Assembly: GCF_030733265.1 (NCBI RefSeq)
Contig: NZ_JASHJI010000009.1
Location: 124,001 to 188,000 of the forward strand
From: Roseibium sp. MMSF_3412
GTDB taxonomy: Bacteria > Pseudomonadota > Alphaproteobacteria > Rhizobiales > Stappiaceae
Direction: 5' to 3'
DNA length: 64,000 bases
Shown here: one piece after another, positions 24,299 through 32,752 of the stretch
Layout of the letters: every line of letters begins with the position of its first letter
Numbering within the stretch: the stretch's first letter is position 1
Notes under the pieces: model-generated
Databases searched by the model: none
The model's input: the letters and a program-made list of their open reading frames with translations, nothing else
What the model was told of the DNA's origin: nothing
Made by a program: the position numbers and the translations under genes

Positions 24299-25759
24299 AT
24301 GATGGCGAGCAAAGTGATCAAGGGCGGCACGGTTGTCACCGCTGACCTGTCCTATGAAGCCGATGTGAAGATCGAGGGGGGCAAGATCGTCGAGATCGGG
24401 CCGAACCTTTCCGGTGACGAAACGCTGGACGCCACCGGCTGTTACATCATGCCGGGCGGGATCGATCCGCATACCCACCTGGAAATGCCCTTCATGGGCA
24501 CATTCTCCTCCGACAATTTCGACAGCGGCACACGCGCGGCCCTTGCCGGGGGCACAACCATGGTTGTCGACTTCGCCCTGCCCTCGCCCGGCCAGTCTCT
24601 GCTGGAAGCACTGCAGATGTGGGACAACAAGTCGACAATGGCCCATTGCGACTATTCCTTCCACATGGCGATCACCTGGTGGGGCGAGCAGGTCTTCAAC
24701 GACATGCAGGAAGTCGTCCAGAAAAAGGGCATCAACACCTTCAAGCACTTCATGGCCTACAAGGGCGCGCTGATGGTGAACGATGACGAGATGTACGCCT
24801 CGTTCCAGCGCTGTGCCGAACTCGGCGCCCTGCCCCTTGTTCACGCAGAAAACGGCGACGTGGTCGCCAGCCTTCAGCAGAAGCTGCTCGCCGAAGGCCA
24901 CAACGGGCCGGAAGGTCATGCCCATTCCCGCCCGCCGGAAGTGGAAGGCGAAGCCACCAACCGCGCGATCATGATCGCCGACATGGCCGGCGTCCCGGTC
25001 TATATCGTCCACACCTCGTCCGAACAGGCGCACGAGGCCATCCGCCGCGCGCGCCAGAACGGCATCCGCGCCTATGGCGAACCGCTCATCCAGCACCTGA
25101 CACTGGATGACAGCGAGTATTACCATCACGACTGGGACCACTCGGCGCGCCGGGTGATGTCGCCGCCCTTCCGGGACAAGAAGCATCAGGACTCGCTCTG
25201 GGCGGGTCTCGCAGCCGGCTCGCTCCAGGTCGTTGCAACTGATCATTGCGCCTTCACCACGGAGCAAAAACGCACCGGCGTCGGCGACTTCACCAAGATC
25301 CCGAACGGCACCGGCGGTCTTGAGGACAGGCTGCCTATGCTGTGGACCTACGGCGTCAACACGGGCCGCCTGACGCCGAACGAATTCGTTGCCGTCACTT
25401 CAACCAATATTGCAAAGATTCTCAATATCTACCCGAAAAAAGGTGCGGTTTTTGTCGGAGCGGATGCCGATCTCGTGGTCTGGGACCCGGAAAAGGAAAA
25501 GACGATTTCGGCGGGCAACCAGCAGTCGGCGATCGACTACAACGTGTTCGAAGGCAAGAAGGTCAAGGGCCTGCCGCGCTATACGCTGACCCGGGGCCGC
25601 GTCGCCGTGGAAGACGGCACGGTCAACCACCAGCAGGGCCACGGCGAGTTCGTATCCCGCGAGCCGTTCCACGCCGTCAACAAGGCGCTCAGCACCTGGA
25701 AGGAACTGACCGCCCCCCGCAAGGTGGAGCGCACCGGCATCCCGGCCAGCGGGGTCTGA
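24299..25759 (+). CDS. hydA: dihydropyrimidinase (D-hydantoinase)
   Basis: This amidohydrolase opens the ring of dihydrouracil or dihydrothymine, giving N-carbamoyl-beta-alanine (or the methyl form), the second step of reductive pyrimidine degradation. The 486-residue enzyme has the metal-binding DPHTHLEM (about residues 58-65), the carboxylated-lysine region FKHFMAYKG (Lys about 158), HAENGD, HTSSEQAH and the catalytic Asp in ATDHCAF. Its product feeds the amidase upstream. Dihydropyrimidine dehydrogenase, needed for step one, is not in the window. Confidence 0.94.
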   Translation: MMASKVIKGGTVVTADLSYEADVKIEGGKIVEIGPNLSGDETLDATGCYIMPGGIDPHTHLEMPFMGTFSSDNFDSGTRAALAGGTTMVVDFALPSPGQSLLEALQMWDNKSTMAHCDYSFHMAITWWGEQVFNDMQEVVQKKGINTFKHFMAYKGALMVNDDEMYASFQRCAELGALPLVHAENGDVVASLQQKLLAEGHNGPEGHAHSRPPEVEGEATNRAIMIADMAGVPVYIVHTSSEQAHEAIRRARQNGIRAYGEPLIQHLTLDDSEYYHHDWDHSARRVMSPPFRDKKHQDSLWAGLAAGSLQVVATDHCAFTTEQKRTGVGDFTKIPNGTGGLEDRLPMLWTYGVNTGRLTPNEFVAVTSTNIAKILNIYPKKGAVFVGADADLVVWDPEKEKTISAGNQQSAIDYNVFEGKKVKGLPRYTLTRGRVAVEDGTVNHQQGHGEFVSREPFHAVNKALSTWKELTAPRKVERTGIPASGV

Positions 25760-25815
25760 TGGTGGAAGTCCTCCGCGATTGCCAATGAACGAAGCTTCTG
25801 CCGGCACAAATTGTT

Positions 25816-25924
25816 CCCTCTCCACGTGGGAGAGGGCTAGGGTGAGGGAACGAATGGGAGTGGGGACCGATAGTCTTGTCCCCTCACCCGGACCTGCGGT
25901 CCGACCTCTCCCGACGGGAGAGGT
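25816..25924. repeat. compound palindromic intergenic element
   Basis: Three nested or serial inverted repeats fill the gap before the ABC transporter. They are CCCTCTCC/GGAGAGGG at 25816-25836, GGGTGAGGG (25840-25848) with CCCTCACCC (25881-25889), and ACCTCTCCC/GGGAGAGGT at 25904-25924. This layout resembles dispersed REP/BIME-type elements of proteobacteria. It lies between dihydropyrimidinase and the transporter and may process or attenuate the transcript. Confidence 0.7.
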
Positions 25925-26044
25925 AACGTTGGATAGGTCTGAGCTTGAACACTCAGGGCGTTGCCTTGGCCATATGTGAATGAACTTGTGCTTTCGCCGG
26001 ACCTTTGTGGTGTGTGTGTTTGAATACAATCAACGGATAAGAGA

Positions 26045-26878
26045 ATGCTGACAGCAGCAGAAATCGAAGACGGACTGGACGATGCAATGAAGGAACATGT
26101 CAAGCGGGTCATCGACATCGACAAGCTGTCTCTGACCTTCCAGACGAATGATGGCCCCGTCCATGCCCTGTCCGATATCGATCTGAAGATCGACGAGGGC
26201 GATTTTGTATCTTTTATCGGTCCGTCCGGCTGTGGAAAGACGACGCTCCTGCGCGTCATTGCCGATCTGGAACAGCCCACGGCCGGCTCGATCACCGTCA
26301 ATGGCGTGTCTCCGCAGGAGGCGCGCCTCAACCGCGCCTACGGTTATGTCTTCCAGGCGGCCGCACTTTATCCCTGGCGCACGATCGCCAAGAATGTCGC
26401 GTTGCCGCTGGAAATCATGGGTCTGTCCAGAGCAGAACAGCAGGATCGTATCGCGCGGAACATGGAACTTGTGAACCTCGCCGGCTTTGAAAAGAAATAT
26501 CCCTGGCAGCTTTCCGGCGGCATGCAGCAACGCGCGTCAATTGCCCGCGCGCTGGCGGTTGAGCCGGATCTTCTGCTGATGGATGAGCCCTTCGGCGCAC
26601 TAGACGAGATTGTCCGCGATCACCTCAACGAGCAGCTCCTGCAACTCTGGGCCAAGACCAACAAGACGGTTGTCTTTGTCACCCACTCCATCCCGGAAGC
26701 CGTGTTCCTCTCCACCAAGATCGTCGTGCTCTGCCCGCGTCCGGGCCGCATCTACGACGTTATCGAGAGCGACCTGCCGCGCGATCGGAACCTGGACATC
26801 CGCGAGTCCCCGGAATTCCTGAAGATTGCGCACCGGGTCCGCGACGGCTTGCGCGCGGGGCATTCCTATGAAGACTGA
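26045..26878 (+). CDS. ABC transporter ATP-binding protein (nitrate/sulfonate/taurine type)
   Basis: This is the cytoplasmic ATPase of an importer in the SsuB/TauB/ThiZ-like family. The 277-residue protein has Walker A GPSGCGKTT, Q-loop FQAAALYPWR, signature LSGGMQQR, Walker B LLLMDEPFGALDE and the H-switch VTHS. A shorter start at ATG 26087 is possible. Two permease genes follow, split from it by an acetyltransferase. The position next to pyrimidine-degradation genes suggests import of a pyrimidine or related N-compound. No periplasmic binding protein is encoded nearby. Confidence 0.92.
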   Translation: MLTAAEIEDGLDDAMKEHVKRVIDIDKLSLTFQTNDGPVHALSDIDLKIDEGDFVSFIGPSGCGKTTLLRVIADLEQPTAGSITVNGVSPQEARLNRAYGYVFQAAALYPWRTIAKNVALPLEIMGLSRAEQQDRIARNMELVNLAGFEKKYPWQLSGGMQQRASIARALAVEPDLLLMDEPFGALDEIVRDHLNEQLLQLWAKTNKTVVFVTHSIPEAVFLSTKIVVLCPRPGRIYDVIESDLPRDRNLDIRESPEFLKIAHRVRDGLRAGHSYED

Positions 26879-27347
26879 CCCGATAGATACCATCAAGATC
26901 CGAAACGCTAACCGTGGCGACATGGCAAGATGTGGCGAGATCCTGAACGGCTGGATCGACGAGACGCCCTGGATGCCGCGCGTCCATTCACCTGAAGACG
27001 TTGTCCGGTACCACACGGACTTTGTTTTTGATAATCGCGCTGTCCTGGTCGCGGAAAACGATGGCAACGAAGTCCAGGGCTTTGCAGCCACAAGCGCTGA
27101 TGCCGTCGTCACCGGGTTCTACCTCGCTCCGGAGGCCCGGAACAAAGGAATTGGCCATAAATTGCTGAGCCGCGTCAAACAGGCGAACCCGTCGGGTCTC
27201 GGTCTCTGGACCTTCGTGGCCAATACCGGTGCGCAAAGGTTCTACGAGCGCGAGGGCTTTGCCGAACAGCGCCGGACGAACGGAGACAACGAGGAAAACC
27301 TGCCGGACATACTCTATAGCTGGCAACCGGAAGGAGTGGCCGCATGA
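26868..27347 (+). CDS. GNAT-family N-acetyltransferase
   Basis: This 159-residue acetyl-CoA-dependent transferase starts MKTDPIDTIKIRNAN. The acetyl-CoA loop LAPEARNKGIGHKLL is at about residues 82-96, and the C-terminal motif FVANTGAQRFYEREGF is typical of GNATs. ATG 26868 overlaps the ATPase gene by 11 bp and its stop overlaps the permease start (ATGA). It is therefore translated within the transporter operon. The acceptor is unknown; context suggests a small amine or amino acid from pyrimidine turnover. Confidence 0.88.
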   Translation: MKTDPIDTIKIRNANRGDMARCGEILNGWIDETPWMPRVHSPEDVVRYHTDFVFDNRAVLVAENDGNEVQGFAATSADAVVTGFYLAPEARNKGIGHKLLSRVKQANPSGLGLWTFVANTGAQRFYEREGFAEQRRTNGDNEENLPDILYSWQPEGVAA

Positions 27348-28270
27348 CCGACACCACCCTCTCCTCACCCCGCACCAATCTCAGCCCCTTCGCCGGGCTG
27401 ATGTCCGGTACGGTCGGGCCGGTGACCGTCGTTGTCCTGGCGATCCTCGCGATCTGGTACATCGCGGCAGCCGCACTCAACACCCCGTTCCAACAGGATA
27501 TGTACGAGCGCGCCGGTCAGGAGCATGTGCAATTCACCCAGCTCATCGCCGATACCTGGGCGCAGGAACGGCCGGTGCTGCCTGCCCCCCATCAGGTCGT
27601 TGTCGAGATCTGGAACACAACGGTTGAAAAGAAGATCACCTCCAAGCGCTCGCTGATCTACCACAGCAGCATCACGCTTTCCTCGACGCTGCTCGGTTTC
27701 CTGATCGGCACGACGCTGGGCATATTGCTTGCCGTCGGAATCGTGCACTCGCGTGTCCTCGACAAGTCCCTGATGCCCTGGATCATTTCTTCACAGACCA
27801 TTCCGATCCTTGCGATTGCACCGATGATCATTGTGGTTTTGAACGCCATCGGCGTTTCCGGACTGTTGCCCAAGGCGATGATTTCCACCTACCTGTCTTT
27901 CTTTCCGGTCACTGTCGGCATGGTGAAGGGCCTGAGATCTCCGGAAGTCATCCATATGGATCTCATGCACACCTATTCGGCAACGAGGGTCCAGGCCTTC
28001 TGGAAACTGCGCCTGCCCTACGCCGTGCCCTTTCTGTTCACATCCATGAAGATCGGCATGGCGGCATCGCTGGTCGGAGCCATTGTCGGTGAACTGCCGA
28101 CCGGTGCCGTGGCGGGTCTTGGAGCCCGTCTGCTGGCCGGGTCCTATTACGGACAGACGATCCAGATCTGGTCCGCGCTGATCGTTGCGGCGATCCTCGC
28201 CGGCTCGCTCGTGGCCCTGATCGGCATCATGGAAAAAGTCGCGCTCAAGCGGATGGGGATGGCACAATGA
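27344..28270 (+). CDS. ABC transporter permease 1 (SsuC/TauC-like)
   Basis: This 308-residue inner-membrane permease has an N-terminal segment (VTVVVLAILAIWYIAAAAL), a periplasmic stretch of about 60 residues and five further segments. The coupling-helix motif is around MHTYSATRVQAFWKLRLPYAVPFL (the EAA loop). It overlaps the acetyltransferase gene by 4 bp and the second permease by 4 bp. With the second permease it would form a heterodimeric channel served by the ATPase at 26045. Confidence 0.9.
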   Translation: MTDTTLSSPRTNLSPFAGLMSGTVGPVTVVVLAILAIWYIAAAALNTPFQQDMYERAGQEHVQFTQLIADTWAQERPVLPAPHQVVVEIWNTTVEKKITSKRSLIYHSSITLSSTLLGFLIGTTLGILLAVGIVHSRVLDKSLMPWIISSQTIPILAIAPMIIVVLNAIGVSGLLPKAMISTYLSFFPVTVGMVKGLRSPEVIHMDLMHTYSATRVQAFWKLRLPYAVPFLFTSMKIGMAASLVGAIVGELPTGAVAGLGARLLAGSYYGQTIQIWSALIVAAILAGSLVALIGIMEKVALKRMGMAQ

Positions 28271-29412
28271 CACCTGCAACTGTCTCCAAGCGGCGTTTTG
28301 ATATGCCTGCCATCCTGGCGTGGTTCATCGTTGCCATGGTCATCGTCGGTCTTTTCAGCCGCATCTTCGAACCGGATCTCGGCGTGATGGACGTTCCGCG
28401 CCTGTCGATCTGCCTGGTAATCCTGGGCATCGCCGCTGTCCGCTACGAACTGGGCTTCATGCGCAACCGGTTTGGCGATCTGGTCCTCGGGCTCGTGACT
28501 GCGATCTCCGCATGGCTGTTGATCGGCGCTGCGACACGCTACGAAGGCGAGGCCGCGCTCGGTTTCTGGGCATTGACGGCCGCCACCTGGGCCGCGTCCT
28601 GGCTGTTTGTTGAAAGGCTGGCGATCTGGAAGACCGCTTCGCCCGCCGCAGCGCGCCTCGTCAACCTTGCCATTCCCGCGCTATTCGGAATTGCGATCCT
28701 GCTCCTCTGGGAAGTTATCGTCACCGGTGCAGGCGTGCCGAAAGTGCTGCTCCCGGCCCCGTCCGAAATCTGGGTGCGTCTGGCCACATCCGTGCCGACG
28801 CTCTGGGCGGACTTCCAGCAGACCTTCCTGAAAGCCGTGCTGGCAGGATATGCCATGGGCTGCGGCTCCGCGTTCCTCATCGCCATTCTCGTGGATCGCG
28901 TGCCGTTTCTGCGCCGTGGCCTGCTGCCCATCGGAAATCTCGTCTCGGCGCTGCCAATCATCGGCGTTGCACCGATCATGGTGATGTGGTTCGGCTTCGA
29001 CTGGCCGTCCAAGGCCGCCGTTGTCGTGATCATGACCTTCTTCCCGATGCTGGTTAACACGGTCTCGGGACTGGCCGCTTCCGACGCGATGCAACGCGAC
29101 CTGATGCGGACCTACGCCTCGAACTACTGGCAAACCCTCTTCAAGCTGCGCCTGCCGATGGCCATGCCGTTTATCTTCAATGCCCTGAAGATCAATTCCA
29201 CCCTCGCCCTGATCGGTGCAATCGTCGCCGAGTTCTTCGGCACGCCGATCGTCGGCATGGGCTTCCGCATTTCCACGGAAGTCGGACGCATGAATGTGGA
29301 CATGGTCTGGGCGGAGATCGCAATTGCCGCCCTGGCCGGATCGCTCTTCTACGGCATCATCGCGCTCCTGGAACGCGCCGTCACCTTCTGGCATCCGTCC
29401 ATTCGGGGATAG
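28267..29412 (+). CDS. ABC transporter permease 2 (SsuC/TauC-like)
   Basis: This 381-residue permease is longer than the first: four extra hydrophobic segments occupy about residues 10-125 before the standard permease core. The core carries the EAA loop RTYASNYWQTLFKLRLPMAMPF. The start overlaps permease 1 by 4 bp (ATGA). Two non-identical permeases with one ATPase match the ThiXYZ/RiboXY-like layout in which binding proteins may be encoded elsewhere. Confidence 0.9.
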   Translation: MTPATVSKRRFDMPAILAWFIVAMVIVGLFSRIFEPDLGVMDVPRLSICLVILGIAAVRYELGFMRNRFGDLVLGLVTAISAWLLIGAATRYEGEAALGFWALTAATWAASWLFVERLAIWKTASPAAARLVNLAIPALFGIAILLLWEVIVTGAGVPKVLLPAPSEIWVRLATSVPTLWADFQQTFLKAVLAGYAMGCGSAFLIAILVDRVPFLRRGLLPIGNLVSALPIIGVAPIMVMWFGFDWPSKAAVVVIMTFFPMLVNTVSGLAASDAMQRDLMRTYASNYWQTLFKLRLPMAMPFIFNALKINSTLALIGAIVAEFFGTPIVGMGFRISTEVGRMNVDMVWAEIAIAALAGSLFYGIIALLERAVTFWHPSIRG

Positions 29413-29431
29413 ATTGCCTCTCCACTTGTCG

Positions 29432-29462
29432 TCCCGGATATGCCAAAAGGCATCATCCGGGA
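29432..29462. terminator. hairpin after the transporter operon
   Basis: Arms TCCCGGAT...ATCCGGGA and inner TGCC/GGCA around an AAAA loop form a strong stem 19 bp after the permease stop. No U-tract follows, so it may be a REP-like or factor-dependent terminator rather than an intrinsic one. Confidence 0.5.
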
Positions 29463-29561
29463 TCAAATCGACCTGCCGGCGGCGGTAATACTTGCCGAAC
29501 CACGGCCCCGTTGGTTTCGGGCTTTCGCAGGAATTGAGAAGCAATTGGGAAAAGCGCCCTC

Positions 29562-30398
29562 ATGACACCCAGCCGTGACATTGCCCGCCTTATCGAAATC
29601 ATGGCAGCGCTTCGCACACCTGTCACCGGCTGCCCCTGGGATCTGGAACAGACCTTCGCGACGATTGCTCCCTATACGCTTGAAGAAGCCTATGAGGTCG
29701 CCGATGCGATCGCAAAGAACGACATGCTGGATTTACGCGAGGAACTGGGCGATCTGCTGCTTCAGGTCGTCTATCACGCCCGCATGGCGGAGGAAGAAAA
29801 ACACTTCGATTTTGGAGACGTCGTTGAAGGCGTCACCAGGAAAATGATCCGCCGCCATCCGCATGTTTTCGGCGACGAAAACGGCGAAAAGGCGGAACAC
29901 GTCAAGGGCATCTGGGAACGGATCAAGGCCGAGGAAAAGGCTGAGAAGCTTGCCGAAAGGCAGGCGCACGGGCTTGAAGAGCACAGGCAAAGGTTTCTGG
30001 ACGAGGTGCCAACCGCCTTCCCCGCGCTTCAGGAGGCGGAAAAACTGCAGCGCAAGGCCTCCAAGGTCGGCTTTGACTGGAACGATGCGCGTCTCGTGCT
30101 TGAAAAAATCCGCGAGGAAACGCACGAACTCGACGAGGAACTCTCCCAAAGCGCACCGGACAAGACGCGCATCGCAGATGAACTCGGGGATACGCTTTTC
30201 GCCCTCGCCAATCTGGCGCGGCATCTCGACATTGATCCCGAAGAAGCGTTGCGTCAAACCAACCGCAAATTCCGGTCGCGGTTTGCCGCGATTGAAGATC
30301 ACGCCGAGAAGACCGGAACCACGCTCCTTGCCATGTCCCTTGAAGAGATGGAAGCAGCCTGGCAGGCCGCAAAACAATCAAAAGATGTGTTCAGGTAG
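29562..30398 (+). CDS. mazG: nucleoside triphosphate pyrophosphohydrolase MazG
   Basis: MazG hydrolyses NTPs and dNTPs to monophosphates and pyrophosphate, cleaning aberrant nucleotides and lowering (p)ppGpp under stress. The 278-residue protein has two MazG domains. The first contains TGCPWDLEQTFATIAPYTLEEAYEV and EELGDLLLQVVYHARMAEE (ExxED-type metal ligands), and the second EKIREETHELDEEL and ADELGDTLFALANLARH. It is monocistronic with a 149-bp upstream gap. Confidence 0.94.
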   Translation: MTPSRDIARLIEIMAALRTPVTGCPWDLEQTFATIAPYTLEEAYEVADAIAKNDMLDLREELGDLLLQVVYHARMAEEEKHFDFGDVVEGVTRKMIRRHPHVFGDENGEKAEHVKGIWERIKAEEKAEKLAERQAHGLEEHRQRFLDEVPTAFPALQEAEKLQRKASKVGFDWNDARLVLEKIREETHELDEELSQSAPDKTRIADELGDTLFALANLARHLDIDPEEALRQTNRKFRSRFAAIEDHAEKTGTTLLAMSLEEMEAAWQAAKQSKDVFR

Positions 30399-30477
30399 TA
30401 ATAATAAATTTTTGAAAACCTGAATTTTTCCTGGCACATCAGTTTCCGCAGCGTTAGTTGAATGCAATAGTGGTTGC

Positions 30478-31197
30478 ATGTTGACGTTCGCACGTTTTGA
30501 AACACGTCTTGCAGCCTGTATTCTCGGGTTCCTGATGGCCATTTTTTCGGCCGAACATGCGCAGTCCGAGACATGGAAAATCGCGAGCCCCGAATGGCCG
30601 CCCTATGCCGGGTCGGATCTTCCGGACAACGGCCGCGCGATCAACAAGTTGCGGACGGTCCTGAACCGTGCGGGTATTTCGCTTGAAGTCGATTTCATGC
30701 CCTGGTCAAGGGCAAGGGCCGTTGCCATGTCCAGGGATTACATCGGCGTCTTTCCGGCCTGGCCGACCGAAGTCAACCAGCATTTCATGGCCTCAGATCC
30801 GGTCGATTTTTCCCGTATTGCCGTCATCAAGCGCGTGGAAACGACGCTCGCAACATCCTGTATCGATCGCCTCTTTCAAGAATACCGCGTGGGATTTGTC
30901 GCCGGCCATGTCTATCCGGCACCGATCCAACGACTGATTTACCAGCACTATCAGCCTGAAGACGGCTCTGAGAACGAGGAAGACCTCGTGCGTGTGCTTG
31001 CGGCCGGACGCATAGATGCAGCGCTGAGCGATCCCGCCGTGCTGTTGCACCTTGCCGACAAGCTTCAGTTGAACGGCATCGACCCGGACGTAGACACGCT
31101 GGAAAAACACCCGCTTGTGCTCGCATTCTCAAGAACCGGCGGGTACCGGCAACGGCTTGAGCGCCTCAATGACCTCCTGCGAACAAGGACCGATTGA
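30478..31197 (+). CDS. periplasmic solute-binding protein, family 3
   Basis: This 239-residue secreted protein has a signal peptide ending near HAQS|ET (about residue 30). A type II periplasmic-binding fold follows (WKIASPEWPPYAG, IGVFPAWPTEV, GRIDAALSDPAVLLHLA). It resembles amino-acid ABC binding proteins and the stand-alone ABC-type sensors of marine alphaproteobacteria. No permease or ATPase is adjacent; it is followed by a terminator and then an unrelated transporter, so its partner is unknown. Confidence 0.82.
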   Translation: MLTFARFETRLAACILGFLMAIFSAEHAQSETWKIASPEWPPYAGSDLPDNGRAINKLRTVLNRAGISLEVDFMPWSRARAVAMSRDYIGVFPAWPTEVNQHFMASDPVDFSRIAVIKRVETTLATSCIDRLFQEYRVGFVAGHVYPAPIQRLIYQHYQPEDGSENEEDLVRVLAAGRIDAALSDPAVLLHLADKLQLNGIDPDVDTLEKHPLVLAFSRTGGYRQRLERLNDLLRTRTD

Positions 31198-31290
31198 ACA
31201 GGGCATCAAGCCACCTTGTGCAAGACGGTGTTGAATCGCACCCATCAAGTCTTTCATCATCCATTGGAAAATCCGGAAACTGAATCGAAT

Positions 31291-31327
31291 ACCGAATACC
31301 CGGTTTCGAACCGGATCGGTGTTTTTT
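31291..31327 (+). terminator. Rho-independent terminator of the solute-binding protein gene
   Basis: The core stem CCGGTT/AACCGG (31300-31314) is extended by outer arms ACCGA/TCGGT, and GTTTTTTG follows immediately. It lies 94 bp after the stop codon. Confidence 0.75.
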
Positions 31328-31455
31328 GTTCTCTGGCGCACCAATTTCAACACAAGTGCATGAAACTAACTTTGGGTGATCCTTAGCTTTTGAGTAACGG
31401 TTGCTGAAACAACAATGAAAACCGGACACCGCCCGACAGGACGCCTGGCAGATCA

Positions 31456-32742
31456 ATGACGCACCAAGCCGACAGTTCACATGACCGAAACCTTCCGCTT
31501 CTGACCGGACAGAGCACGCTTGCGACCGCTGCCTGGATGATGGCGAGCCCGTCCATCGTGCTCACGTTTCTGGCAGTGTCCCTGGACATGCCGATCTTTC
31601 TGATCGGCGCATTGGTCTCGATCCGGCAGCTGGCGAGTTCGCTGACGGACGTTTTTCTGTTCAATGCGATTGCCAGGATCCAGAACCGAAAGCGGGCGCT
31701 GTCCGTGACCGATCTGACACTGGCGCTTTGTTTTGGAGCAACCATTGTCGTCGTGCTGTTTGGTGACAGGTCACAGGCGATGGTCGTTTTCGTCATTTGC
31801 GTCTTCATCATGGGGATCGTCGATGAATTCCAGCAATTGCTGCTGACGGACTTCATAAGCGACAACCTGAAATCTCACGCCCGTTTGAAACTGAAATACG
31901 CACAGATGGCACTTGGGGGCATTTTCGCCGTGGCAATGACATGGTTCGCGCACGAGATGACGCTGGAACTGCCGCCGCTGCACAGGCACTCGATCATTGT
32001 TGCGATCGGGGTCCTGTGCTTCGCCCTGTCGGCTTTTGCCGTCCTTGCGGTAAGGGATTTCGCTGAAAAATCAGCGCTTCCGGAGCGGGCGAAATCTTCT
32101 CCTTACAAAGCCCTGATGGCCTATGTCTCAAATGCCATCCAAATGCTGAAATTCGACTGGTTCCGCAAGTTCGTGACACTGAGGATCGTTTTTGCCAGTG
32201 TCATTCTGGCCGTACCGTTCTTCTCGCTGATTTCCGCGGAAGCACACCATGCATCGGACAAAGGATTGACCGCCCTCATCATTTCCTATGCGCTGGGTTA
32301 CATCGTCGCCGGACCGCTCTGGGGCACCCTGAACAACATATCGCACCGGCTGGTGATGTTTTCCTGCGCTGTTCTGGTCGGCTTTTCCGGAGCAACCCTG
32401 GCCACCTTGCATTTTCTGGATATTGATCACGATGTCAGGATACATGCCGTGGCCATATTCACAGTGAGCGTCGCGGTCAGAGGCATCGGGGCCGTGCTAA
32501 GCCTCTATTACATGGACATTGCACCCAAGGAACAGCGCGTGAATGGCATTGCGGTTGCAAGATCGTTTGTGCGCGTGGCGATGATCTGTCTTTCGGCGAC
32601 ACTGGCCGCTGTTGCCCATCTCCACGAGACGGCTTGGGCGATCCTGTTCATAACCCTGGCGAGTTTCGGTGCCGCGATTTTCAGTTACTTCCTGACGCGA
32701 TCAGGCAGTACCAGCAGCGCATCCGGTTCCGCTGACGCTTAA
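31456..32742 (+). CDS. MFS transporter
   Basis: This 428-residue integral membrane protein has about 12 hydrophobic segments in two halves and a basic central loop (RDFAEKSALPERAKSSPYKAL). It resembles major facilitator superfamily proteins of unknown substrate. The C-terminal tail is Ser/Ala-rich. It converges on hflX with only 10 bp between the stops, so the terminators of each gene must lie inside the other. ATG 31456 is preceded by a weak AGGACG site. Confidence 0.82.
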   Translation: MTHQADSSHDRNLPLLTGQSTLATAAWMMASPSIVLTFLAVSLDMPIFLIGALVSIRQLASSLTDVFLFNAIARIQNRKRALSVTDLTLALCFGATIVVVLFGDRSQAMVVFVICVFIMGIVDEFQQLLLTDFISDNLKSHARLKLKYAQMALGGIFAVAMTWFAHEMTLELPPLHRHSIIVAIGVLCFALSAFAVLAVRDFAEKSALPERAKSSPYKALMAYVSNAIQMLKFDWFRKFVTLRIVFASVILAVPFFSLISAEAHHASDKGLTALIISYALGYIVAGPLWGTLNNISHRLVMFSCAVLVGFSGATLATLHFLDIDHDVRIHAVAIFTVSVAVRGIGAVLSLYYMDIAPKEQRVNGIAVARSFVRVAMICLSATLAAVAHLHETAWAILFITLASFGAAIFSYFLTRSGSTSSASGSADA

Positions 32743-32752
32743 AGAAAGTTCC

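Noticed and set aside
30420..30460. Possible sigma54 promoter (TGGCAC...GC) before the solute-binding protein
   Set aside because: The distance between the GG and GC elements is 13 rather than 10 nt, so it does not fit the consensus.
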